Of a stretch of DNA of 12,082 nucleotides, positions 5,112-12,082 are shown piece by piece. The DNA is from an uncultured Collinsella sp. (GTDB taxonomy: Bacteria; Actinomycetota; Coriobacteriia; Coriobacteriales; Coriobacteriaceae). The translations under genes and the position numbers were made by a program. Within the stretch, counting starts at the first letter, position 1. Each line of letters opens with the position of its first letter. Location: positions 1-12,082 of the forward strand of contig USEF01000034.1 of NCBI GenBank assembly GCA_900553475.1. The letters run 5' to 3'. The notes beneath the pieces are model-generated. The model was given only the letters and a program-made list of their open reading frames with translations, ran no database searches and was not told the DNA's origin.

Positions 5112-5912
5112 GTGGGATTTCGCGACGTTAAGCGTTCTAAGAGCGCAAAAGACACGCGTATCATTGCAATCATCAATCAAAAAGGCGGCGTCGGTAAGTC
5201 AACGACGGCTGTAAACCTTGCAGCAGCACTGGGTGAGCAGGGTCGTAAGACACTGATTGTCGATTTTGATCCGCAGGGAAACAGCACCAGTGGATTCGGA
5301 ATTGAAAAAGAAGACCTTGATCACTGCATCTATGATGCATTGTTGAATGATGTGCCGGCAGAATCGCTTGTTCTTGATACAAATTGTAAAAAGGTATTCG
5401 TTATTCCGGCTACAATTCAACTTGCAGGCGCGGAAATTGAGCTCGTAAGCGCAATTGCTCGTGAAACCCGCCTCAAAGATTTGCTTGAGCCGATTCAGGA
5501 CGAGTTTGACTTTATTTTCATTGACTGTCCTCCTTCGCTCGGCCTGCTTACTATCAACGCTTTGACCGCAGCAGACAGCGTTTTGATTCCGATCCAGTGC
5601 GAATATTACGCACTCGAGGGCGTTACGAAGCTGCTTGAGTCAATGAAGATGGTCAAATCACGGCTGAACAAGGGCTTAGACACCTATGGTGTGCTTATGA
5701 CCATGTATGACTCGCGTACTTCACTATCAAATCAGGTTGTTGAGGAGGTTCAATCGTACTTTGGTGATAAGGCGTTTAAGACGCTAATCCCCCGTACGGT
5801 TAAAATCTCCGAAGCTCCGTCTTTTGGAGAACCGGTAATTACCTATGCACCTCAAAATAAGGGTGCAAAAGCATATATGAACCTTGCAAAAGAGGTGATC
5901 AAGCGTGCCTAG
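5112..5912 (+). CDS. parA: Chromosome-partitioning ATPase ParA (Soj)
   Basis: 266 residues from a GTG with AGGAGGGA immediately upstream. It has the deviant Walker A of the ParA/MinD family (QKGGVGKSTT, residues 23-32), the Walker A' region IVDFDPQGNS (49-58), and Walker B FIFIDCPPSLG (135-145). The protein binds DNA nonspecifically as an ATP dimer and, with ParB-parS, moves newly replicated origins apart. It may also regulate DnaA, as Soj does in Bacillus. Length is typical of the small chromosomal type lacking an N-terminal HTH. Three parS sites lie directly upstream. The last 8 bases overlap parB, so translation is probably coupled. A TTGACA at 5081 lacks a properly spaced -10. Confidence 0.97.
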   Translation: MGFRDVKRSKSAKDTRIIAIINQKGGVGKSTTAVNLAAALGEQGRKTLIVDFDPQGNSTSGFGIEKEDLDHCIYDALLNDVPAESLVLDTNCKKVFVIPATIQLAGAEIELVSAIARETRLKDLLEPIQDEFDFIFIDCPPSLGLLTINALTAADSVLIPIQCEYYALEGVTKLLESMKMVKSRLNKGLDTYGVLMTMYDSRTSLSNQVVEEVQSYFGDKAFKTLIPRTVKISEAPSFGEPVITYAPQNKGAKAYMNLAKEVIKRA

Positions 5913-6810
5913 TGTAAAGAAACGTGGCGGATTGGGACGTGGACTCAATGCTTTGGTCTCAGAGGCCGAGTATGAGACCGGCGGTTCGGCTGCATCGGCT
6001 TCAAATGCCGCATCTGAAACAAAACTACCTATTGAGGATATCGTTCCCAACTCTAATCAGCCACGAATTCATTTTAACGAAACTGAACTTCGCGAGTTAA
6101 GCGAGTCAATCCAAGAGCACGGCGTTTTGCAGCCGCTTTTGGTTCGCAAGCATGGAAATGGCTATGAGATCATTGCTGGTGAGCGGCGTTACCAAGCTTC
6201 AAAGCTTGCTGGCCTTGAAGAATTGCCAGTCATCATTAAAGAGGTAAATGATGAAGAGATGCTGGCTCTTGCTCTTATCGAAAACCTTCAGCGTTCTGAT
6301 CTGAATCCCGTCGAAGAGGCTAAGGGCTATCGCCAACTCATTGATGCCAGCGGGATGACCCAGGAGGCATTGTCGAAGGCAGTAAGCAAGTCACGCTCTG
6401 CAATTACAAACTCGCTGCGTCTTCTCGATCTCCCCGAAGTAGTTCAGCAGATGATTTTTGAGGGCAAACTTACTGCTGGTCATGCACGTGCGATTCTTGC
6501 AGTTCCCTATGAGGACGCGCGTATTCGACTTGCAGAGAAAGTTGTTACAGAGGGCCTTTCCGTAAGAGCGACAGAAAATCTTGCTCCGTTGTTTTCTGCC
6601 GGAGAGACACCTAAGACGCCAAGGCCTGCAACGCCTCAGTCCTTTAAAAAGGCTGCCCGTGTGCTTCGTCAGGTATTTAATACTAACGTGCGTGTGAAGA
6701 GCTCTCGTGGAAAGAATAAGATTGAGATTGAGTTTAAAGACGAGGAAGATCTCTCTCGTATTCTTGGCGAAATGATTCAGTTTGATCAAGGAGGCCAAGA
6801 TGAGGAATAA
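5905..6810 (+). CDS. parB: Chromosome-partitioning protein ParB (Spo0J), CTPase clamp
   Basis: 301 residues from a GTG inside the end of parA, with GAGGTGA upstream. The N-terminus has the ParA-activating basic segment (KKRGGLGRGLNAL). It is followed by an Ala/Ser-rich linker, then the N-domain with the CTP-binding GERRYQA (92-98) and ENLQR (126-130) motifs. A helix-turn-helix at about 150-175 (MTQEALSKAVSKSRSAITNS) reads parS. The C-terminal dimerisation domain is at about 240-301. ParB loads at parS, slides as a CTP-dependent clamp and recruits ParA and SMC. The likely parS targets sit upstream of parA in the same block. Its end overlaps the next small gene by 11 bases. Confidence 0.97.
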   Translation: MPSVKKRGGLGRGLNALVSEAEYETGGSAASASNAASETKLPIEDIVPNSNQPRIHFNETELRELSESIQEHGVLQPLLVRKHGNGYEIIAGERRYQASKLAGLEELPVIIKEVNDEEMLALALIENLQRSDLNPVEEAKGYRQLIDASGMTQEALSKAVSKSRSAITNSLRLLDLPEVVQQMIFEGKLTAGHARAILAVPYEDARIRLAEKVVTEGLSVRATENLAPLFSAGETPKTPRPATPQSFKKAARVLRQVFNTNVRVKSSRGKNKIEIEFKDEEDLSRILGEMIQFDQGGQDEE

Positions 6811-7054
6811 GATTTTAACAGCGATTGCATTGGTGACGACTGTCGCGGCTGGTGCCTTTGCTGGCTATAAGATCGCGACAGACGATGAACTTCGAGGTCG
6901 TTTGCTTCGTGGCGCGCAAGATATCGTCGATACTTCCAAAAAGAAAATGGATGTTATGACGGAAGATGTTGCCATGCGTACAGCTCAGGTAACGAAGAAT
7001 CCCAAGATTAATCAAGGTTGGGTCAGCAACCAATGGGAAAATGTAGGCTATTAG
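6800..7054 (+). CDS. Small membrane-anchored protein of unknown function, coupled to parB
   Basis: 84 residues from the ATG at 6800, with AAGGAGG just upstream; an in-frame TTG at 6782 was rejected because the ribosome site lies inside that extension. A hydrophobic N-terminal segment (about 4-22, ILTAIALVTTVAAGAFAGY) looks like a single membrane anchor. A charged, probably helical stretch follows (about 27-65), with a polar tail ending in an aromatic patch (GWVSNQWENVGY). The architecture resembles YtxH-like small envelope proteins, but no specific family motif is seen. It overlaps parB by 11 bases and is followed by the parB operon terminator, so it is the last gene of the segregation operon. 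A role linking segregation to the membrane is speculation. Confidence 0.8.
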   Translation: MRNKILTAIALVTTVAAGAFAGYKIATDDELRGRLLRGAQDIVDTSKKKMDVMTEDVAMRTAQVTKNPKINQGWVSNQWENVGY

Positions 7055-7062
7055 GTACCTAA
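7051..7062. repeat. 12-bp perfect palindrome TTAGGTACCTAA, copy 2
   Basis: Identical to the palindrome at 3547-3558, including the following C. It overlaps the stop codon (7052-7054) of the small membrane-protein gene and precedes the operon terminator by about 20 bases. Confidence 0.5.
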
Positions 7063-7084
7063 CAATTACTCAGCATATTTTGAG

Positions 7085-7125
7085 GGGGTCCTTGTCTGAT
7101 TCATGAGACAAGGACCCCTTATTTT
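7085..7125 (+). terminator. Rho-independent terminator of the parAB operon
   Basis: GGGGTCCTTGTCT (7085-7097) and AGACAAGGACCCC (7106-7118) form a perfect 13-bp stem with an 8-base loop, followed by TTATTTT. It is positioned 30 bases after the small gene's stop codon. Confidence 0.9.
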
Positions 7126-7180
7126 GGCCGTAAAAAATGGGACAGGTAGCAGCTGATTCAAAATTAAGGTCAATAAATGA

Positions 7181-7217
7181 AACGACCCCGGTTGCATATT
7201 CTGTAACCGGGGTCGTT
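7181..7217 (-). terminator. Probable terminator of rlmN
   Basis: AACGACCCCGGTT (7181-7193) and AACCGGGGTCGTT (7205-7217) pair over 13 bp with an 11-base loop. Read on the minus strand it lies 37 bases beyond the rlmN stop and is followed by a modest T-rich run (TCATTTATT). The T-tract is imperfect, but stem strength and placement fit a terminator. Confidence 0.75.
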
Positions 7218-7220
7218 CGA

Positions 7221-7236
7221 TGTTTCACATGAAACG
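7221..7236. other. Degenerate parS-like site
   Basis: TGTTTCACATGAAACG matches TGTTTCACGTGAAACA at 14 of 16 positions. It lies between the rlmN terminator and the rlmN stop codon, about 2.2 kb from the three perfect sites. One change is in the central CG and would be expected to weaken ParB binding. It may be a secondary site or a decaying copy. Confidence 0.5.
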
Positions 7237-7254
7237 TTTTGGGATGCGACTCCC

Positions 7255-8307
7255 CTATGCGTTCTTCTGAACTTTGAAGCGCTGCTTCAGCTGTCCGCAA
7301 GCGGCGTCAATATCGTTACCACGGGAGTTACGAATCGTGGTCTCGATGCCACGGGACTCAAGACGACGCTGAAGATCCTCAACCTTATGAATCGGCGACG
7401 GCTTGAGCGGGCTACCCTCGATGTCGTTAAGCTGAATGAGGTTAACGTGGCACAGCGTTCCCTCGCAGAAGTCGCAGAGCGCCTGCATTTCGGGATTCGT
7501 ATCGTTGACGCCTTCGATCATGGCATACTCATAGGTCGGGCGGCGGCCGGTCTTCTCGGTGTAGAGCTGAAGCGCTTCGTGAAGGCGAAGCAGCGTGTAC
7601 TTCTTAACACCGGGCATGAGCTTATTGCGCGTCGACTGGATGGCGGAATGCAGGGAAACGGCAAGCGTGAACTGCTCGGGGATGTCGGCAAATTTGCGAA
7701 TACCGGGAATAACGCCGCTGGTAGAGACGGTGAGGTGACGAGCACCGATACCGATGCCATCGGGGTCGTTGAGGATTCGCAACGCCTTGAGAACCTCGTC
7801 GTAGTTGGCAAACGGCTCGCCCTGGCCCATGAAGACAACGCTCGTGACGCGCTCGCCAAAGTCGTTGGATACATGAAGTACCTGGTCGACGATCTCTTGA
7901 GCGGTCAGAGAGCGCTTGAGGCCGTTGAGACCGGTAGCGCAAAAGGCGCAGCCCATGCCACAGCCAGCCTGGGTGGAAACGCAGACGGAAAGCTTGTTAC
8001 GACGGGGCATACCGACAGTCTCGACGGAAACGCCGTCGTGGTACTCGAGCAGATACTTGCGAGAGCCATCTTTGGAAACCTGCTTGGTTAGTTCAGTCGG
8101 CGTGTCAAAGGCAAAAGCCTCTTTAAGCTGCTCGCGGAAGGCCTTGGGGAGGTTGGTCATATCGTCAAACGAACAAACGTTCTTCTCAAAAACCCATTCG
8201 ATAAGTTGCTTTGCGCGAAAAGCGGGTTGGCCGAGTTCGGCGACAAGTTCGCGAATATCGTTTTGGCTCAAATCGCGAATGTCTTGAGATTTAGTCCTGG
8301 GATTCAT
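7255..8307 (-). CDS. rlmN: Dual-specificity 23S rRNA/tRNA (adenine-C2) methyltransferase RlmN
   Basis: 350 residues, a radical-SAM enzyme that methylates C2 of adenine in 23S rRNA and in some tRNAs. The [4Fe-4S] motif is CGMGCAFC (C116, C120, C123) in the typical context VSTQAGCGMGCAFCATG. The SAM-binding MGQGEP follows at 160-165, with HLTVSTSG and AVSLH downstream. The catalytic cysteine that carries the methyl is C337 in RGNDIDAACGQL. The family Cfr/RlmN distinction favours RlmN because the length and C-terminus match the housekeeping type. The ATG at 8307-8305 has an AAAGG ribosome site. It is transcribed toward the parAB operon and divergent from ddl. Confidence 0.96.
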   Translation of the reverse strand: MNPRTKSQDIRDLSQNDIRELVAELGQPAFRAKQLIEWVFEKNVCSFDDMTNLPKAFREQLKEAFAFDTPTELTKQVSKDGSRKYLLEYHDGVSVETVGMPRRNKLSVCVSTQAGCGMGCAFCATGLNGLKRSLTAQEIVDQVLHVSNDFGERVTSVVFMGQGEPFANYDEVLKALRILNDPDGIGIGARHLTVSTSGVIPGIRKFADIPEQFTLAVSLHSAIQSTRNKLMPGVKKYTLLRLHEALQLYTEKTGRRPTYEYAMIEGVNDTNPEMQALCDFCEGTLCHVNLIQLNDIEGSPLKPSPIHKVEDLQRRLESRGIETTIRNSRGNDIDAACGQLKQRFKVQKNA

Positions 8308-8322
8308 GGAAGCCTTTCGATT

Positions 8323-8352
8323 TTGGGGAAACGTAGAGGGTATCGCTACAAT
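8323..8352 (+). promoter_or_regulatory. Possible promoter of ddl
   Basis: A good -10 hexamer TACAAT (8347-8352) lies 18 bases after a weak -35, TTGGGG (8323-8328), in the gap between the divergent rlmN and ddl genes. It would give a leader of about 33 bases. The -35 is poor, so confidence is moderate. Confidence 0.5.
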
Positions 8353-8392
8353 ATGGTATCAGCTGCAGAAATTATAGAGGAGGAGTCTGCCC

Positions 8393-9358
8393 ATGCCGGG
8401 TAAAAGCCTAGAGAACATGCACGTAGCGGTCTTGGCGGGCGGTCATTCCGCCGAGCGCGAGATCTCGCTCAATTCGGGAAAGAACGTTGTGGTGGCACTG
8501 AAGGAAGCCGGCTACACCTCGGTGGAGCTGCTCGACACGGCCGCTGATGATTTTATGGTAACCATGGCGACCGGCGGCTTTGACGTGGCGTTTATCGCCA
8601 TGCACGGTGCCGGCGGCGAGGATGGCGCCATGCAGGGTGCCATGGAGACCCTGGGTATCCCCTACACGGCCTCGGGCGTGCTTGCCAGCGCCTGCGGTGC
8701 CGACAAGGAGGTCTCTAAGCTCTTATACGCCAAGGCGGGCATCCCCATTGCCCCCGGCCTTGCGCTCGAGGTGGGCGATGAAGTCGATATCGATCATATC
8801 GTCGAGGTCTGTGGCGAGCGCTGCTTTGTGAAGCCGGCCGTCAACGGTTCCAGCTATGGCATTTCCCTGGTCCATGAGCCCTCCGAGCTGCCCGCGGCAA
8901 TTGCCAAGGCGTTTGAGTACGGCGACAAAGTGCTGGTCGAGAAGTGCATCGAGGGTACCGAGATCACCGTCGGCGTGTACGGCGAGGACGACGTGCGCGC
9001 CCTGCCGATTGTCGAGATTCGCAAGCCCGAGGACTGTGAGTTCTACGATCTGGACGTGAAGTATGTCGACCCTACGGACATCCATCGTATTCCGGCGCAG
9101 ATTTCACCCGAGAATTACGCTCGCGCTCAGGAGCTTGCCTGTGCTGCTCACAAGGCCCTCGGTTGCCTGGGCATCTCGCGCAGCGATTTTATCGTGAGCG
9201 AGGACGGCCCCGTCATCCTCGAGACCAACACCATTCCCGGCATGACCGATACGTCGCTGTATCCGGATGAGATTCGCCACACAGACGACATGACGTTCCC
9301 GCAGGTCTGTGACAGCCTGATCCGTATGGGCCTTCGTCGAGCGGGCATTGCATGCTAA
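8393..9358 (+). CDS. ddl: D-alanine--D-alanine ligase
   Basis: 321 residues, an ATP-grasp ligase making the D-Ala-D-Ala dipeptide of peptidoglycan in the cytoplasm. Motifs in order are GGHSAEREISLNSG (16-29), HGAGGEDGAMQG (71-82), the ATP-binding FVKPAVNGSSYGIS (145-158), the omega-loop FYDLDVKY (Y224), and the metal-binding LETNTIPGMT with E277 and N279. The KY in the omega loop is the form seen in D-Ala-D-Ala ligases rather than in VanA/VanB-type D-Ala-D-Lac ligases, so no vancomycin-resistance role is suggested. The start has a strong GAGGAGGAG upstream. Its last 7 bases overlap the dinG-like gene, implying coupled expression. Confidence 0.96.
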   Translation: MPGKSLENMHVAVLAGGHSAEREISLNSGKNVVVALKEAGYTSVELLDTAADDFMVTMATGGFDVAFIAMHGAGGEDGAMQGAMETLGIPYTASGVLASACGADKEVSKLLYAKAGIPIAPGLALEVGDEVDIDHIVEVCGERCFVKPAVNGSSYGISLVHEPSELPAAIAKAFEYGDKVLVEKCIEGTEITVGVYGEDDVRALPIVEIRKPEDCEFYDLDVKYVDPTDIHRIPAQISPENYARAQELACAAHKALGCLGISRSDFIVSEDGPVILETNTIPGMTDTSLYPDEIRHTDDMTFPQVCDSLIRMGLRRAGIAC

Positions 9359-12082
9359 TCGAGGACGCGGTTTCGTCAGGAACGCCGCAGTTTGTCATCG
9401 ACTCCTATGCCACGCTTGCCGAACGCGCCAAAACGCAGTCCTTCGGCCTTATCGAGGAAGATGTGATTGTCCTCGATACCGAGACCACAGGTCTTTCGGT
9501 GCAGGACAACGAGCTGATCGAGATCTCGGCGGCCCGTCTTTCGGGCCGCGAGATCGTCGACCGCTTCGATACCTTCGTGCATCCCAAGCAGCTAATTCCC
9601 GCCGAGATTACCGAGCTCACGAGCATTACAAATGCCGATGTGGCAGATGCCCCGTCGGCCGCTGAGGCCGTCGCCGCTCTCGCCGATTTTGTCGGTGGTT
9701 GCCCGGTGATCGCACATAACGCCACGTTCGATCGCTCGTTTATCGAGTCGGTCAAAGGCGGCGTCAACGTGAGCGATATCTGGATCGATTCGCTGGCGCT
9801 GTCGCGCATCGCGCTTCCGCGCCTGGCCTCGCACAAGCTGTCTTTTATGGCCGATCTGTTTGGCTGTGACTCGGTATCACACCGTGCCAATGCCGACGTC
9901 GACGCCCTGTGTGGCGTATGGCGTGTGTTGCTCGTGGCGCTCACCGACTTGCCCCAGGGCCTCATGGCGCGCCTAGCCGACATGCATCCGGATGTGCCTT
10001 GGTCCTATCGTCCTATCTTCTCATTCTTGGCGGGGCAGAACCCTGGTTCTATCTTCTCTCTCAGCGCCGCTCGTGCTGACGTTCTCAGCGCCGCTCGCGC
10101 CGACGATCGGGTGGACGCCGACGAACTGCCGGTCCTCAAGATGCCGAGTCGTGAGGAGATTGAGGCAGACTATGCGCCGGGTGGCCTGGTCAATCGCATG
10201 TATCCCACTTACGAGCCGCGTGATGAGCAGATCGCGATGGCGCTCGAGGTCCGCGATGCGCTGGTCACGGGCACACATCGCGTAATTGAGGCGGGCACGG
10301 GCGTCGGCAAATCGATGGCCTATCTGGTGCCTTTTGCCGAGGCAGCACGCCGTAACAACATCACGGTTGGTATTGCGACCAAATCGAACAATCTTGCCGA
10401 CCAGCTCATGTACCATGAGCTGCCAAAACTTGCCGAGCAACTGGACGGTGGTCTGTCATTTTGCGCTCTCAAGGGCTATGACCACTATCCGTGCCTGCGC
10501 AAGCTTGAGCGCATGAGCCGAGGCCAGGTCGAGATTACCACCAAGCGCGATCCGGCGGACACGCTCACGGCGGTCGCGGTCATTATGGCGTACGTCTGCC
10601 AATCAGCCGATGGCGACCTCGACTCGCTCGGCATTCGGTGGCGCAGCGTCAACCGTCCCGACTTTACGACGGCCTCGCGCGAGTGTGCTCGTCGCCTCTG
10701 CCCGTTTTTCCCTGATAAATGTTTGGTCCACGGCGCTCGCCGTCGTGCGGCGCATGCCGATGTGGTGGTCACCAACCATTCCCTGCTGTTCCGCAATGTC
10801 GCGGCCGAGGGCAGGATTTTACCTCCGATTCGTCATTGGGTAATCGACGAGGCCCATTCCATCGAGCGCGAGGCGCGCCGCCAGTGGGCGCGCGTGGTGT
10901 CGGCGGACGAATCACGCGTTCTGTTTGAGCGCCTGGGTGGCTCGAGCGCCGGCGCGCTAAGCCAGGTTTCCCGTGATTTGGCAACCTCCGAGGGCTCTAC
11001 GCTCTATCTGGGCCTTACTGCCAAGGCGACGTCGACGGTTGCGCGCGCGAGCATGGCAATCGCCGACGTGTTCGATGGCGTTCGCGAGCTCGGCCGCCGT
11101 GCGCGTGGGGGTTATGACAATGCCAATCTATGGATTGGCCCCGAGCTGCGCGAATCTGACGACTGGCATGATTTCTTACAGTCGGCCTACGCTGCCATCG
11201 ATGCATTGGAACAGGCTGACAAGAGCGTCGACGCGCTGGTGCAAGCCGTCGCCGCCGACAAGCCCGAGGTTGTTGTTGACCTGGGTGATATCTCGCGTCG
11301 CCTGCACGAGCTGGTCGAGAACCTCAAACTCATCATTGATGGCACCGATGAACACTACGTGTATTCGCTGCAGGTCAATCGCAGGCTGCGTGCCGGCGGA
11401 GAGTCGATGACCGCAGAGCGCATCGACATTGGCGAGGCCTTGGCAACCGAGTGGCTGCCCGAGGTTCACACGGCTATCTTTGCCTCGGCGACTATGACGG
11501 TGTCCAAAAGCTTTGAACACTTTAACCATGCGGTCGGCCTCGATCGCATCGGTGCTTCAACATCCTCATCGCTGCACTTGGACTCGAGCTACGACTTCGA
11601 TTCGAACATGGCTGTAGTCGTTGCGGGCGATATCCCCGATCCGCGCGATCGCGAGAGCTATCTTACGGCGCTCGAGCGCGTGCTGGTCGACGCCCATCTT
11701 GCCATGGGCGGATCGGTGCTCACACTGTTCACCAATCGGCGCGACATGGAAGACCTGTACGCCCGCGTTGAGCCCAAGATGGCCCGTGCGGGTCTGGAGC
11801 TCGACTGCCAGCAGCGCAACTCATCTCCTCGTCGCCTGCGCGACCGGTTTATCAACGAGCCGACCTCGTCGCTTTTTGCGCTTAAGGCCTTCTGGGAGGG
11901 GTTTGACGCCAGCGGCGAGACGCTGCGTTGCGTCATCATTCCCAAGCTGCCGTTCTCGAGCCCCACGGACCCGCTCTCGTGCGAGCGCAACCTGCGCGAA
12001 GACCGCGCTTGGGCGCGCTATTCGCTGCCCGAGGCGGTGCTCGGCGGTTGCACGGTCATGATGTTCGGCAACATCATTCTTT
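9352..12082 (+). CDS. dinG: DinG-type helicase with N-terminal DEDDh exonuclease, 3' end abnormal and open at the window edge
   Basis: About 910 codons are visible. Residues 38-190 are a DnaQ-like 3'-5' exonuclease: D42 and E44 in LDTETTG, D127 in HNATFD, H177 and D182 in HRANADVD. Residues about 285-895 are an XPD/DinG superfamily 2 helicase with Walker A EAGTGVGKS (313-321). Four cysteines fit an Fe-S cluster (C381, C445, C450, C457), followed by VIDEAHS (DEAH 499-502), FASAT (710-714), FWEGFD (847-852) and the PKLPFSSPTDP motif. The layout resembles Bacillus DinG (exonuclease plus helicase). The final motif expected soon after LPEAVL (a QxxGRxIR sequence) is missing: from about residue 898 the frame reads GGCTVMMFGNIIL, which is not DinG-like. 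The start overlaps ddl by 7 bases. A GTG at 9466 is an alternative start nearer the exonuclease domain. Confidence 0.85.
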   Translation, partial: MLIEDAVSSGTPQFVIDSYATLAERAKTQSFGLIEEDVIVLDTETTGLSVQDNELIEISAARLSGREIVDRFDTFVHPKQLIPAEITELTSITNADVADAPSAAEAVAALADFVGGCPVIAHNATFDRSFIESVKGGVNVSDIWIDSLALSRIALPRLASHKLSFMADLFGCDSVSHRANADVDALCGVWRVLLVALTDLPQGLMARLADMHPDVPWSYRPIFSFLAGQNPGSIFSLSAARADVLSAARADDRVDADELPVLKMPSREEIEADYAPGGLVNRMYPTYEPRDEQIAMALEVRDALVTGTHRVIEAGTGVGKSMAYLVPFAEAARRNNITVGIATKSNNLADQLMYHELPKLAEQLDGGLSFCALKGYDHYPCLRKLERMSRGQVEITTKRDPADTLTAVAVIMAYVCQSADGDLDSLGIRWRSVNRPDFTTASRECARRLCPFFPDKCLVHGARRRAAHADVVVTNHSLLFRNVAAEGRILPPIRHWVIDEAHSIEREARRQWARVVSADESRVLFERLGGSSAGALSQVSRDLATSEGSTLYLGLTAKATSTVARASMAIADVFDGVRELGRRARGGYDNANLWIGPELRESDDWHDFLQSAYAAIDALEQADKSVDALVQAVAADKPEVVVDLGDISRRLHELVENLKLIIDGTDEHYVYSLQVNRRLRAGGESMTAERIDIGEALATEWLPEVHTAIFASATMTVSKSFEHFNHAVGLDRIGASTSSSLHLDSSYDFDSNMAVVVAGDIPDPRDRESYLTALERVLVDAHLAMGGSVLTLFTNRRDMEDLYARVEPKMARAGLELDCQQRNSSPRRLRDRFINEPTSSLFALKAFWEGFDASGETLRCVIIPKLPFSSPTDPLSCERNLREDRAWARYSLPEAVLGGCTVMMFGNIIL
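12031..12082 (+). other. Junction from DinG into NCS2 permease-like sequence
   Basis: The last DinG-like residues are RYSLPEAVL (to 12042). The following GGCTVMMFGNIIL is hydrophobic and resembles the GGxxxxMFGxI helix conserved in NCS2 uracil/xanthine permeases, in which a P-x-x-V-L/I-G-G lead-in is also common. The two families can share the PEAVL bases, so the breakpoint lies somewhere in 12028-12048. Only 13 residues are visible, so the permease identity is tentative. Confidence 0.5.

Noticed and set aside
7126..7180. Possible mobile-element remnant between the two terminators
   Set aside because: No terminal repeats, target duplication or coding trace seen; just a short spacer between convergent genes.
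7070..7300. Minus-strand 76-residue frame overlapping the rlmN end
   Set aside because: It runs through two terminator hairpins and the parS-like site and has no recognisable sequence features.
7387..8091. Plus-strand open frame opposite rlmN
   Set aside because: Antisense shadow of a gene with a complete radical-SAM motif set.
1..12082. tRNA, rRNA, CRISPR arrays, insertion sequences
   Set aside because: No cloverleaf, rRNA-like stretch, regularly spaced repeat array or transposase was found on either strand.

Overview
The window looks like the origin-proximal region of a moderately GC-rich member of the Actinomycetota, most probably a Coriobacteriia (Collinsella-like). The evidence is the gene order dnaA / rpmH-rnpA-yidD-yidC-jag / rsmG-parA-parB with mnmE and mnmG absent between jag and rsmG, a short YidC without a lipoprotein signal, and frequent GTG/TTG starts. 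The taxonomic call rests on layout and protein style, not on a database match.

Left part (1-2014). The N-terminal 100 codons of dnaA lie on the minus strand and run off the edge. Directly upstream, 15 bp away and on the same strand, is an unusual gene joining a Bergerat-fold (histidine-kinase/anti-sigma type) ATPase, a long Gln/Pro-rich low-complexity linker and a C-terminal winged helix. Between it and the divergent rpmH operon is a gap of about 0.3 kb with helically phased A-tracts, repeated DnaA-box-like motifs and a clear sigma-A-type promoter for rpmH. This gap is a candidate origin or dnaA control region.

Middle (2015-4193). rpmH, rnpA, yidD, yidC and jag form a tight plus-strand operon for ribosomal protein L34, the RNase P protein, two membrane-insertion factors and an RNA-binding KH-R3H protein. 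It ends in a strong intrinsic terminator.

Segregation block (4240-7254). rsmG is followed by three perfect parS sites spaced exactly 39 bp apart, then overlapping parA and parB, then a small membrane-anchored protein of unknown function whose start lies inside parB. This block is visibly more AT-rich than its neighbours. It ends in a gap between convergent genes that holds a hairpin terminator for each direction and a degenerate fourth parS-like site. A 12-bp palindrome, TTAGGTACCTAA, occurs twice: before jag and over the stop codon of the small gene.

Right part (7255-12082). rlmN (minus strand) diverges from ddl, which overlaps a dinG-type gene (DEDDh exonuclease plus Fe-S XPD-like helicase). 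Near the right edge the DinG reading frame stops resembling DinG just before its last helicase motif. It continues in frame into residues that resemble an NCS2 (uracil/xanthine) permease. This is either a real deletion fusion or an assembly chimera.
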